64,000 nucleotides of DNA, from assembly GCA_037974665.1 (NCBI GenBank), contig CM075775.1, positions 67,178,622-67,242,621 on the forward strand, written 5' to 3'. Below the pieces are notes generated by a model, which worked only from the letters and a program-made list of their open reading frames with translations, did no database searches and was not told where the DNA came from. A program made the translations under genes and the position numbers. Below, one piece after another: positions 11,584 through 23,110 of the stretch. Every line of letters starts with the position of its first letter. Position 1 is the stretch's first letter. The stretch comes from Ehretia macrophylla. Lineage: Eukaryota > Streptophyta > Magnoliopsida > Boraginales > Ehretiaceae.

Positions 11584-11608
11584 GGCCCATTCAAAAGGCC
11601 CAATGGGC
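11584..11608 (-). promoter_or_regulatory. Spacer hairpin with paired TGGGCC motifs (representative unit, L18)
   Basis: An inverted repeat, GCCCATT with a 10-base loop and AATGGGC, lies about 62 to 86 bases upstream of the 5S start. On the gene strand it carries two TGGGCC sequences, the core of plant site II elements. It recurs across the array with few changes. A regulatory role is inferred only. Confidence 0.4.
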
Positions 11609-11969
11609 TTAACGACAACCCATCCGCTTCAACAACGCAGGATCCTCACAAGACGTGATATCGACACGTTGTAGGGCCCTCTGATGTACCGCGAGTCAGG
11701 TTGTCGTCCTTTTAACAGCTCATGACATACAATCCGGGATGGAAAAACAGAGCAAAAGAATAAAAGTGGCCTGAAACTGATGAAAATGTTCGATTTTGGG
11801 CTCCAAAATTGGGCACAACGAGCAAGCTGGCTGCCCCCGTCGTAGAGCTCTCAAAGAGCTTTGCAACGGTATACTGTGCGCCGCGTAACTCCTTACGGAT
11901 CAAAAGTTATGTGCACCGGAGCGACGGAGACCTGGTCACAAACCCTACGCCCTCGGATCAAAAGTTATG

Positions 11970-14005
11970 CTGGTCTATATTTCAGTTCTGGACAATTTTG
12001 TCAGAAATGGACCAAAGCTAAAACTGAGCCTAAGGACCTCAAAAACGTAAATTTCTGAAAAGTGTGCAAATCTGCACAGTTTTGTGCTACCTCACTATTT
12101 CGGCTATAACTAATGATTCTGAACTCCATTTGATGCAAGGCTTGTTTCTGATTTTAGTTAACTTCTTAAGCTTTAATTTGACATCTTATTCACTGAATTT
12201 GGAGATTGTTTGATTATCCTATTTATTGTGGGAAAACAGCCTATTGCAGTAAAGGTTTCATTTAGCTACGTGCTTGGAAAAATTGTTGTAACCTCTCTTG
12301 TGGTTCTAATTGTGTGGAAATATGGTGTTGGGATGTTATGAGGACTGTTTTGAGTACTTGAGGATGCTTGAATTGAATGATGCATGACTTGAGAATGATT
12401 TTAAGTTGACTTAGGGTTTTAATCACACAATTAAGCATTAAATGGAAACCCTAATGACTAGGTAGTTTTGCTAAGTGTTGATCTTTTGGTTATTGTGTGG
12501 AAATTATATGCTTAGTGGGCTGCCCGTAAATGTTTTATAATTTCAAATGTGAATTTGACCATGGCATGTTGTCAAATAAGCTTTTCTTGCTACCGAACCC
12601 ATGTTAAGTTCACTGCATGTTGAATAATCTTATCACTTGATTACGTGGGCTTCTTAATGAGTTATATGTCCTGTTTTACATGTGTTACATGGCTGCCCGT
12701 TTAATTTTCATATAACTCTATATGCCTTTCAAGTGAAATTTCCTGTCTTATCGTGTCCTTCTTGTTTGCCTGTCAATGTGCAATCTTATGACTGTCCGGA
12801 GGCAACCTACTTTGTTGTCCTCCTACTGTGATATATTACCTGTCATGAATGTACATTGCATACAAGGTTGCAACCTTTCCTGTTGGCATGGTAGCGATCA
12901 TGCAAACCGGGCGGCGTCGGGCTTGCCGGTTCACCCGTGACTACCATGGTCCCATTCCCTCTCTCGCTTGGGGGCTAGACTTCCTCTGAGAGTTGGGTCG
13001 TAGGATTTCGGGGTACATCTGGAGTACACCCACCTGGCGTGTTTGGGGGATGATTTGAAGTCGGCCGCAACAACTGATCTAAGAGAAAAAGCTCACTGTA
13101 TCCTTTTTAATATGTGTATAAGTACTCTCGCTTGGTTCCTAGAGAACCTCGGGGAGGAAAGACCGGTATTCCTATTTCTGTACTTGTATTTCTATTGAAT
13201 TCATGTTTGAGAAAGGGATTTTCATAAGTTTAACCGGAAAATGAGTTTCAAAACTTATTTCTCGTTCCCCCTCGCTGAGTTCATAAGGACTCACCCTCTT
13301 TTATCATCTCAGGTGAAGAAGAATACGTACAGGAACCCGAGGACAATGTACCTAATGATGAACCCCTGGAGTGATTGCCTGTCAGTGTTGTTTTGCTTGA
13401 ACGTGACTACTTGTGTACTTTGTGCTGCTTGAAGACCATTTATTTTATGTTGCTTGTTGTTGCTAATGTAAAAGACCCCCGTTGTAATTTGGGGTCTAAT
13501 TATGGCTTGTACTTATATTAAGTAGACTGATGCTAGACATAACACTGCTGTGATCGTTTGCTTTTATCACCGATAGTATCTATCTTAGGTTATGACGCTT
13601 TAGTTAAAATCTAAGTAAATGAACTTATCCAATCTTAACAGGTACTTGCTATTGAGCTAAGATCAACAGGTATATTGTAATGAGGACAAATAAACAACGA
13701 GACATAGTATCATGCTAGGCTATAAACCAAACGGGACGTCGAAATAACCAATAGGCAATCCAATCGATGGTAAATTAGTAATCTTAGTTGGAAATGAATT
13801 TGAGACGGTAAACTTTGAGGCGTTTAGAGAATTAGGTTAAACCAAATGGCCAATTACAGCCGTTATGCTGCCGGTTTTCCGGAAGAACTTTGGAGTTTAG
13901 ATAAATCATTAGGTGTTAATCTTCGTAAACAGCCAAGTACGTGATATTACTTGAATGTTAGTTCACACCCTAGTCTAACCTTATAGGCCGGGTTGGGGCG
14001 TGACA
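11970..14005 (+). repeat. Left LTR of element B (partial)
   Basis: Aligns with the last 2 kb of the right LTR (about 22985-25021) with about 2-3% differences. It ends in the canonical ...TGACA. It contains a TATA-like TATAAGTA at 13117-13124, repeated at 24132-24139 in the right LTR and, inverted, at 61137-61144 in S2, so a probable LTR core promoter. Confidence 0.92.
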
Positions 14006-14015
14006 TATAGAAGAA

Positions 14016-14027
14016 TGGTATTAGAGC
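14016..14027 (+). other. Primer binding site of element B
   Basis: TGGTATTAGAGC, ten bases after the LTR end, resembles the complement of the initiator tRNA-Met 3' end (TGGTATCAGAGC), the usual primer of plant Ty3/gypsy elements. Confidence 0.8.
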
Positions 14028-14262
14028 TTAGATTGCTTAAGCCGGGTTTAACTCTCGGACCGTGGGTAGAGTCCTAAGATAATTAGGATGACTTGTTTAT
14101 GTGTTATTGTGTGATAAATGTGCCTCTATGTTCTATGTGCTTAAGTGACTTATATGCCTTAAATGTTTTTAGAATTGTACCTATATTATGTTGCATATCA
14201 TATGCATTAGATTCTTAATTGTCATATTTCAATAAATTGTGCATCGTAATTTGTGCCTTTAG

Positions 14263-14779
14263 ATGGCTGGCCCTAGTACCCGTACTACTAATTGGAGCGG
14301 TGAACCTCAAGAGACCGGGGATGCCTATCAGACTAATCCCGGTATGGCTATGTTTAATATGATGGAAAATGTCATGGATTGTGTATCCCGTGTGATGGAA
14401 CGTCAGGATGCTCGTGAAGCCAGCAACAACAACATCAACAACAGGAATGATGGCAACCATGGGAGACATAGTAGAATGAAGGAGTTCCTTGACTTTCGCT
14501 TGTCTAAATTCTACGGGGAAGCTGATGATGAGAAAGCAGAGGCTTGGTTGTCCGAGATCGAGAAGATTTTCAGGCCACTTGATTATACAGATGAAGAGAA
14601 ATTGGAGTTTGCGGTATTTCTGTTGCACGGGGATGCCGAGCACTGGTGGAACACTGTAGAGGCACTGTGGGAGACTGATCAGACACCTCGCTTATGGGGT
14701 AATTTGATTAAGGCATTTAAGGAGAAATATGTACCTGCAGTCTCCAGGCAGAGGTGGATCGAGGAGTTCATGCACTTGA
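14263..14779 (+). CDS. Relic gag, first part (element B)
   Basis: Starts MAGPSTRTTNWSGEP and contains the retrotransposon gag core (DFRLSKFYGEADDEKAEAWL, then GDAEHWWNTVEALW and FKEKYVP), which builds the capsid-like particle. The insertion of S1 interrupts the region at its right end. Fossil. Confidence 0.88.
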
Positions 14780-17415
14780 TGTAACACCCCGATCCCTCTC
14801 GAGACCGGGAGTTCTATCAATCGATCTAATCACAACCCAAACCAAACTCGGGCATAATTTTCAGGGAAAACGGACGGAGTCTCCCCTGTTTCTAGGTGAA
14901 ATGTAAAACCTGCGATAGCATATAAGTGGACCAATACCATGTCCAAACATTCAAAACCACCTCAAGGCCATCCGAGCCTCGGTTCTCAACAATTTAAACT
15001 CAGCAAGTATACATACATTTCCAATTTAAAAGCTAACCTATCTCTTTTCATTTTTGACAAGTACATTCGAACTAGACGGTTAAACCATACTAAGCTACTG
15101 CATAAAATAAACTATCATGCCATTCTAACTCTTTTCCTTTGGACATTACAGACATGCATTGAAGTTAAGCTTGCTAACTGATTACAGAAACTAGCTTATC
15201 AATTCACCTCAGCTACTTAGCTAAATTTAAATTACATTTCTTTTGACAATAAATACAAACAACATATGAACATACATCTTTACAAACTTCGACACTCAAG
15301 CCACATAGGCACGCAAGACAACTCTTCAGGCAACGAACTTTCACGAAATCACGAACTTTCTAGCTAACATGACATTTCCTGAAATGTGGTGGTGAGGAGT
15401 GAGTATACACAACATGTATACTCAGTGAGGGCGAGACAGATATCGAATTGGAGAGAAAGAAAGTCGTGCAATGCAAATAAGACAGTTAAGCAATATAACT
15501 GATAAATAAGCAATCAAGACAAACAATCAATACAATAAGCAATTACTGAAAGCATTAACACAACCATTCAAAGCTATACCACACTCTGAAGGCTATGGTT
15601 CACTCATACGAGCAATGTACCATTTCACGAGTGATACATCAATCTCGAGCTTGATGTTGACAACGATGACAATAAGCGCGCAACCACCTTATAACACCAG
15701 TTTGGAATACCCCGGAAGTATCCATCAATCTACGACCCAAATCTCCCTGGGAGGCAACCCAAGCGAGAAGAGGGAATAACTACGGAGCTAGAGCAACCAA
15801 CACTAGCAACCCGAGGCTACCCAGAGAGGCCCATCACTCACGCGCTGACACTATGCAATGCAAGACTCGATACAAGGCGATAAACGAGCGATAGTACAAC
15901 AATACAGAATAGAGGAGATAAACGAGATATCAAGCATTATCAACAATTATTAAACATTTCAATCAATAATCAACTCTAACAAGCGTAATAAGCATTAACA
16001 AGCATTTACAATCAAACAAGTAACAAGAACAACACCAACTAACATTATCAAGCAATAACAAGTATTCTATAGGCATTATAAGCATTCTATAGGCACCATA
16101 AGCATTCTATAAGCAATATAAGCATTCTATAAGCAATATTCTATGAAAACACACAAAATCATGAAAATGACCCCAACTTACCAAACTCTACTACTTTCAA
16201 ACGAGCCACGAGTTTTGGAAACCGACTTCACCAATCCTCCTAGGTCACTATAAGGCACGTCTAAAGACCCCGAAACCCTACTTAACCCTGGAATTCACGC
16301 AAAGTCCCGATTTCCCCCTTTGCTCGTTTGAACTACAACTATACTAACGAAATACCCAACCAACGCCATAATCGCACCAAAAGTGCTTCCATGGCCTCCC
16401 GAAACAATGCCATCACGCAAAACGAGAAAATGCTAAACTTGACCTAAACGACCCCGACTTTCACCAAGGCGTTTTTCTCATTTTTTCCATTATACAACCT
16501 AAACAAATCATGCATTTAGGAATTCTAGCATACCTAGTACCTTTTCACATCAACAGACGGCATAACAACGCAACTTTATCGTTTCAAGGGTTTACTATTC
16601 ATAAAATACTATCCAACTAACAATTTATATTTCAATTTCAATATTCAACCGCAGAAAATGTAAAAAGCTATAAATACGTGTTCTACGATTGCTAGGGAAC
16701 ATACTTTAAGCAATGAAACGGACAAAATAACAACCTACATTTAAATCACAAAAATTAAAGTTTATGTTCAACATTTTCAAATGCGCAAATAACGATGAAA
16801 CCCTCACCTTAGACGCTCCTAGACGCTAGGGAAACCTCGTAGGATGCCTCGAAAACCACCCCGTGCAAGCTCACGCGAAGATATGATAATTTGTTTTGAA
16901 AATTTTTTCTTTCTTTTTCTCTTTCTTTTCCTCATGGCTTCAAGCCTTTCTTCTCTGTTTTTTCGTTTGCATTCTGCTTATTTAGGAAAAAAAATGACAA
17001 GAAGTCAAAGGTCAAAGATTCGGTCAACCCGCTAAACCAAAACGGCTATGCGCAACCTTACAAAAACGGCCATAACTTCTTCTAGAAAACTCCAATTCAT
17101 GAACGGTTTGAAGCCTCAGAAACTAGACTCATAGAGCTTTCTAACCATATATAATTTGCTACCTAACTCTTCCCCAATTGGTTCAGATTTAATTTCAAAG
17201 TTGACCCAAAATTTGACTAACTTAACATTGTATTTTTTTATTTCTAATCCCAAGTTTGCCTTTTATTAAACATTTCAAAAATTCCAACCTTGTCCTAGTT
17301 GGTCAATGTAGATGAAAAGTCAACTAGTTTGGTCATAGAAGGTGAAAGGTCAATAAAATGCAATTTAAATGAACTTTAAATGCTATTGAATACATGCCAG
17401 GTTCGGGGTATCACA
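14780..17415 (-). mobile_element. Solo LTR S1 (Ty3/gypsy, related to element C) inside gag of B
   Basis: A 2636-bp insert bounded by TGTAACAC...TATCACA, with a 5-bp target duplication CTTGA on both sides (14775-14779 and 17416-17420). It has no primer site, polypurine tract or pol sequence. The stretch from about 16150 to 16700 closely resembles the LTRs of element C, in the same orientation, so this is an LTR left by recombination between the ends of a larger element. It is younger than B. A tract near 15720-15780 also resembles part of the B/S2 LTR. Confidence 0.9.
16061..16140. repeat. Four tandem 20-bp repeats in S1
   Basis: Four consecutive units near AGCATTCTATAAGCAATATA with few changes. 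Element C's LTR has a single copy of the core (CTAAGCATTCTATAAGCAT), so the amplification is specific to S1. Confidence 0.9.
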
Positions 17416-17420
17416 CTTGA

Positions 17421-17980
17421 CCCAGGGTAATATGACGGTGGCCAAGTACGAGGCTCGTTTTGACTGACTGTCCCGTTATACTCAATATATGGTTTGTACT
17501 CCGGAGGCAAAAATGTGGAAATTTACTATTGGATTGAGGCCAGAAATTCAGGACCAGTTAGCTTCTCATGACTTCGCTACTTACTTTGCCCTCTTTGCTG
17601 CTGCCTCTCGAGTTGAGAAGAGGAAACTAGATGGAACCGGTTCGAGTCAGCCTAACAAGAAACCATACCAGCCTCCAAGTCAGCAGAGGAAATTTCAGAG
17701 TCAGAGTCGCAGTCAGGGCCAGAGCCAGAACAGACCAGGGAATAACCGTGGCCCGACGAAAGCGTCATCAGCCTCTTCTGCCAGCGGATCCACAGGTAGT
17801 TCACCTACTACTCAGTCCGTCAGCTGTTCATAATGTGACAGGAAGGGGCATACCGAGGCCTAGTGTTGGAGGAAGTTGGGACGATGTATGAGGTACGGCA
17901 ATGATCAGCATCAGATCGAGGATTGCCCTAAACGTCAGGCAGGGCAGAATCAGGGTAAACCAGCCGGTAGAGGCAAGACT
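17421..17980 (+). CDS. Relic gag, second part with zinc-knuckle region (element B)
   Basis: Resumes after S1 with typical gag text (QGNMTVAKYEARF, then GLRPEIQDQLASHDF), a Q/S-rich linker, and remains of the nucleic-acid-binding zinc knuckle (DQHQIEDCPKRQ). Fossil. Confidence 0.8.
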
Positions 17981-17989
17981 CCAGTTCCT

Positions 17990-18420
17990 AGGGTCCAGGC
18001 TCGAGCCTATGTTATCGAGTGCGAGGAGATTCCAGATGAGACCGCTGTTGTTGAAGGTACATTCTTCATACTGAATCAACCTGTTAAGGTGTTAATTGAT
18101 CCGGGTGCTACTCATTCATTTATTACTCCCTTATGTGTGGAGCGTGTGAAATTGAAAGTTGTATGTTTGCCATATGAAGTAGAAGTTGGTACTCCAATGG
18201 GTTCTAAACTTGTAACTAGTTCAGCTTGTAAAGCATGTAAAATCCAAATTAAGGATAGGGAATTCTCAGCCAATCTTATTGTATTACCTTTTCGAGACTA
18301 TGAGGTCATTTTAGGGATGGACTGGCTGGCAAAACATCATGTCCAACTGGATTGCCGAGCAAATATTATAACGTTCCGGGTACCTGATCAACCGATACTG
18401 GAAATTTTAGGTCGAAGAGA
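17990..18420 (+). CDS. Relic aspartic protease (element B)
   Basis: Contains [19 protein letters not shown] followed by ATHSFI, the retropepsin-type active-site region, then ILGMDWLAKHHVQLDC, characteristic of Ty3/gypsy proteases. Its role was to cleave the polyprotein. Fossil. Confidence 0.85.
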
Positions 18421-18639
18421 TTTCACCGGGAGTTCCGTCATTTCATCTACAAAAGCAGTGAAGTCCTTGAGGAAAGGGTGCAGCGGATACTTGGCTTACC
18501 TTATCAACAAGCCGTCGGATAAAGCTAAATTGGAGAAGATGCCTGTGATCAAAGACTATGCAGATGTGTTCCATAAGAATTACCCGATTTACCCCCGAAT
18601 CGGGAGATCGAGTTTGTTATAGAGTTGCTGCTTGGCACC

Positions 18640-19890
18640 CAGCGGATATCTAAAGTTCCCTATCGTATGGCACCGGCCGAGCTACAAGAATTGAAAGACC
18701 AATTGTAAGGATTGCTGAAGAAGGGTTTTGTTCAACCGAGTTCTTCACCGTGGGATGCGCCAGTTCTTTTCGTAAAGAAGAAAGACGGAATGTTGAGGCT
18801 ATGCATTGACTACCGAGGATTGAACCAAGTGACTGCCAAGAATAAATACCCACTTCCCCTGATTGATGAGTTATTTGATCAACTGCAATGAGCCAAAGTG
18901 TATTCAAAACTCGACTTGAGGTAAGGATATTATCAGTTGCGGATCAAGAAGGAAGATGTGCCTAAAACGGCTTTCAGGACGAGATATGGGCATTATGAAT
19001 ATGTGGTGATGCCTTTTGGACAAACTAATGCCCCTGCAGCTTTTATGGAATTGATGCATAGGGTGTTTCAACCCTACATGGACCAATTTGTGGTGATTTT
19101 CATTGATGATATTTTGGTATACTTGAAATCAGAAGCGGAGCATGAGCAACATCTGCGGTTGGTACTGCAGAAACTTCGAGAGCACCAATTGTATGCAAAG
19201 TTTAGCAAGTGTGAATTTTGGTTGCAGCAGATTGCATTTTTGGGGCATATCATATCCCAAGAGGGAATAGCGGTAGATCCAGCAAAGATCGATGCAGTGA
19301 TGTCTTGGAAGAAGCCGCAAAATGTTACGGAGGTTCGGAGTTTTCTTGGTTTAGCCGGCTATTATCAGAGGTTTGTGAAGGATTTCTCTAAGATTGCAGG
19401 ACCGCTTACAAAGCTCACTCAAAAGAAAACCAAGTTCGTGTGGGATGATAAGTGTGAGAGCAGCTTTCAAGAATTGAAGAAAAGATTGACTACCGCACCA
19501 GTTCTTGCATTGCCTAAAGGGAGTCAAGGTTTTGTAATCTATAGCGATGCTTCGAAAGAAGGACTGGGATGTGTATTGATGCAAAATGGAAGAGTGATTG
19601 CATATGCTTCTAGGAAACCAAAGCCGTATGAGATGAATTACCCGACACATGATTTGGAGTTAGCGGTTATTGTGTTTGCACTCAAGAAATTGAGGCATTA
19701 TCTGTGGGGTAACAAGTTTGAAGTATTTACTGATCATAAGAGCTTGAAATACTTGTTCGCTCAAAAGGAGTTGAATATGAGGCAAAGGCGGTGGATGGAG
19801 CTTTTGGATGATTATAACTGCTCAATCAATTATGTGCCCGGTAAAGCGAATGTAGTTGCAGATGCCTTAAGCAGAAAAGCAAGCATGGCG
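18640..19890 (+). CDS. Relic reverse transcriptase and RNase H (element B)
   Basis: Reverse transcriptase motifs include [15 protein letters not shown] and [15 protein letters not shown] (about 19010-19130), then AFLGHIIS and [17 protein letters not shown]. RNase H follows with [17 protein letters not shown] (about 19540) and [11 protein letters not shown]. Order and motifs are those of Ty3/gypsy pol. Fossil, broken. Confidence 0.88.
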
Positions 19891-19909
19891 AAACTGGAAG
19901 TCAAGGTGT

Positions 19910-21430
19910 AGGAGTTGTTGGAGGAAGCGTTTCTGTGGAAACCACAATTGACTCAGAAGGGGTTACTTTTTGCCACTACCCAAGTTCAATCGACGTTGTT
20001 GTCTGAGTTGCGAGAGGCTCAACAGAAGGACCAACAATTTCAGAAGATTAAAGAAAGCAACGCATATTTCAAGTTTCATGATGATGGTGTTTGGAGGTTT
20101 AGAAGCCGGGTTTGTGTTCCCAATGAGCCAAAGCTGAAAAAGAAGATTCTTGAGGAAGCGCATAATTCAAGATATACTATTTACCCCGGCGGAACAAAGA
20201 TGTATCGGGATTTGAAGCAACACTACTGGTGGAATAACATGAAAAGAGAAATTGCGGAGTTTGTAGCACGGTGTTTGACTTGCTAGAGAGTCAAAGCAGA
20301 ACATCAACGACCAGCAGGTTTACTTCAGCCGTTGGAGATTCCTCAATGGAAATGGGAACATATAACTATGGATTTTGTTATGGACTTGCCCAGATCACAA
20401 AAGGGCCGTGACACCGTTTGGGTTATAGTGGATAGATTGACTAAGTCGGCGCACTTCTTACCGATGAACAAGGAGGATAGTCCTGAGAAACTGGGAGATA
20501 TGTATGTGGCGGAGATTGTAAGATTGCACGGGATGCCTGTGAGTATTGTATCGGATAGGGATCCTCGTTTTACTTCCCGATTTTGGAAGAGATTGCAAGA
20601 AGCTTTGGGGACGAAATTGAGTTTTAGCACGGCTTATCACCCTCAAACAGATGGTCAATCGGAGAGAACTATTCAGATTTTGGAGGATATGCTGAGGGCA
20701 TGTGTGTTAGACTTCGGGAAAGGCTGGGAGAAATATCTATCTCTAGCGGAGTTCGCCTACAACAATAGTTATCAGGCCACGATCGGGATGGCCCCTTTCG
20801 AGGCGCTGTATGGACGTAAGTGTCGATCCCCAATCTATTAGGATGAAGTAGGTGAGACGAAGACTTTTGACCCGACCCTTTTACTTGAACTGATGAAGAC
20901 TATTGATAACATCCACCTCATCTGGAAACGGATGCTTACCGCCCAGAGTAGGTAGAAAAGTTATGCAGACCGACGGAGACGGAGTCTCGAGTTTGAGGTT
21001 GGCGACAAGGTGTTCTTGAAGATATCACCCCGGAAGGGACTGATTAAGCATGGCAAGGGTGGAAAATTGAGCCCGAGATTTGTAGGACCATTTGAGATGG
21101 TTGAGAAGGTTGGCAAGTTGGCGTATCGCCTAGCACTACCCCAGAACCTTTCCAATGTTCACGACGTCTTTCATGTTTCGATGCTGCGGAAGTATCATCC
21201 TGACCCGTCGCATATCTTTGAGCCAGAGCCGTTGCAGCTTTGGGAGAACTTGTCCTACGAGGAGAAGCCCATTTGGATCCTAGACCAGCAGGATCAGAAG
21301 TTGCGCAACAGAACTATACCTATGGTGAAAGTGCTGTGGGATCATCATGGAGTCGAAGAAGCAACGTGGGAAAGGCGAGACCAGATGGAGCAGCAGTATC
21401 CAGCATTATTTCAAGGTAATATTGAATTTC
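19910..21430 (+). CDS. Relic integrase with chromodomain (element B)
   Basis: A zinc-binding N-terminal part ([20 protein letters not shown] ... CLTC, about 20160-20285) precedes the catalytic core ([34 protein letters not shown]). The C-terminal part ([17 protein letters not shown]) leads into a chromodomain-like end ([20 protein letters not shown], about 21320-21390). The chromodomain places B among chromoviruses, which target histone-marked chromatin. Fossil, broken. Confidence 0.88.
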
Positions 21431-21446
21431 AGGACGAAATTCTTTT

Positions 21447-21459
21447 AAGGAGGGGAGGA
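21447..21459 (+). other. Polypurine tract of element B
   Basis: AAGGAGGGGAGGA directly abuts the right LTR start TGTGAGGCCC. It primes plus-strand DNA synthesis in this family. Confidence 0.9.
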
Positions 21460-21469
21460 TGTGAGGCCC

Positions 21470-21690
21470 GACCCCGATTTGCGTGCGAAACCTAGCTTCG
21501 TGTGCCCTAACCTAGATTTGTGTGTCATGACCTAGGTTTAAGAATTGTGTTCATTTTATGTGCCATGCATTAAATTACGTGCATTCATTTAGGGTTGCGT
21601 GCAATTACTTGAAAAATGTGCGTTTGTCTCGTAGTTCGTGTCCTACCTCGTAGTGCGTGCCTAGACCTAGGAAAGCGTGCCTTCGCGCTA
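21470..21690 (+). repeat. Subterminal degenerate repeats in B-family LTR
   Basis: Spaced repeats of a CGTGC or GTGTGCC core, several followed by CCTAGNTT or CCTAGG, fill the first 230 bp of the LTR. The same arrangement is seen inverted at the right end of S2 (about 63610-63830). It lies in the U3 part, where transcription-factor sites usually lie. Confidence 0.6.
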
Positions 21691-22152
21691 ATCAAGAAAG
21701 CATCTTTCATGAAGCACTAGACTATTAAACAATCCTACAAATTCCACTATCAATATAATAATCCTAAACCAATTCACTAGAAGACAAAAATTTACTAAAA
21801 ACAAAACATTCCTTATTCTTTATTCTCACCCAAAACCAATGCACCTCAAATTTCACCCTTATTATAATCTAAAATGCATTAAATATAATCTGAATTTCAG
21901 CAATTGCAAGCCCTTGGCCGACCACACCATGTTCTTGAGAGAAAAATTTGAGCAACATAATTTATTCATGCATGCTTGAGACAAATCTTCACATTGTCAT
22001 ACCTTTTGCTTACATCAAAGCCACACTTTGCTAAACACTAAGCCACCATCTCGGCTACATCACCATTCTCCACTAACAATTCAAACATCACACTAAAGAC
22101 AACACAAAAAATCAGAATTTGCAAAGCAATAGCCGACCAAGTGCTCAAAACA

Positions 22153-22216
22153 TTCACTTCTCTTTTATTTCTCTTTCTTTCTCTCAATTCCCTCTCACTT
22201 CTCTCTCTCTCTCAGC
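22153..22216 (+). repeat. CT-rich low-complexity tract
   Basis: A run of C and T ending in (CT)n within the right LTR of B. S2 has the matching GA-rich tract near 63080-63130. Confidence 0.85.
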
Positions 22217-22699
22217 CCTAGCTGCACATTGCTACCTCCATAGCTTCTCTCCCTCACAACATAGCAAATCAAGTCAAGTAGCCATCAAGAAAGTCAAAGC
22301 AAGCTAGCTAGAGTTCAAAAATCCTCATGCATGTGCATTGAAGCTCCATTTTCGGCCTAGGTGAGTTACTAAGCTTCCATTTCTTTTCTTCAAGTCCTAA
22401 CTACATGCATGCACTAAGAGTTTGATCACTAAGCTAGGAAAAATAGAGAAAAGCTGGTTGGGTTGTCGCCTAAGCAAGGAGATGGAGAAGGTTGTGCATC
22501 AACAAAGGTTTTGAGCATTTTTGTGGTTGATTGCTAAGGTGAGGGTTAAAACCTTTTGAAAACTCTTCAAAATTTCACATGCATGCTCATGAATGTGTGT
22601 ATTTGCTTCTGTACTTGAGATATATGGTCGTTCATAAGCTTAAACAACCATGCATGGCAAGATCTTGGCTTGAAAATGATGCTAGGTGAAGTCGAAATT

Positions 22700-23110
22700 G
22701 TTGACAGCTCTCTGACCAGTCTGTTCGAGGTAAGTTTGGCTAAGCAAATGATGTTGAAAACGCTTGAAAATTTTTAGGTGACTATTTTGGACAGTTGTGA
22801 ACATTTTTACCAGAAATAGGCCGAAGCTAATTTTGATTCTAAGCTCCTCAAAATGGCAAATCTTTAAAATGTGACCAAATCTGGAAATCTGGAAAACTGA
22901 AGCAGGTTTTGGCAAATGCACTGACCTTGTCGAACGAACCATATTTGACTTAGCAAATGATGTCCAAAATGCATGAAATTTGGTGTCCTATATTTTTCAG
23001 TTCTGGACAATTTTTTCAGAAATGGACCAAAGCTAGAACTGACCCTAAGGACCTCAAAAATGTAAATTTCTGAAAAGTGTGAAAATCTGGACAGTTTTGT
23101 GCTACCTCAC
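22700..23110 (+). repeat. Tandem duplication (about 212 bp) inside B-family LTR
   Basis: Two diverged units share landmarks in the same order: GCAAATGATGT (about 22743 and 22955), TTTTGGACAGTTGTG versus TTCTGGACAATTTT, CAGAAATNGNCCNAAGCTA, CCTCAAAA and AATCTGGA. S2 carries both units as well, so the duplication predates the split of the two copies. Confidence 0.7.

Larger units (their letters stand above)
1..11969 (-). repeat. 5S rDNA tandem array, block 1 (18 units)
   Basis: Head-to-tail units of about 677 bp, each a 119-bp 5S gene read on the minus strand and a spacer of about 558 bp. Gene 5' ends fall at 96, 773, 1450, 2126, 2802, 3479, 4157, 4834, 5512, 6105, 6783, 7460, 8137, 8814, 9491, 10168, 10845 and 11522. 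One unit (5' ends 5512 to 6105) is 84 bp short through a spacer deletion near 5672. The spacers hold no gene: they carry the upstream promoter, a TGGGCC hairpin, a short inverted repeat (AGCTCTC-A-GAGAGCT), a telo-box-like AACCCTAA and the T-rich terminator. The block stops at the left end of retroelement B. Confidence 0.96.

Noticed and set aside
13241-13432. A 63-residue frame (MSFKTYFSFPLAEFIRTHPLL...) found in both B LTRs and in S2
   Set aside because: It lies inside LTR sequence past the likely promoter and is shared by descent. No domain is visible and there is no sign of selection that I can judge.
14939-17035. Short open frames inside S1 (14939-15181, 16844-17035)
   Set aside because: AT-rich LTR sequence; chance frames without domain features.
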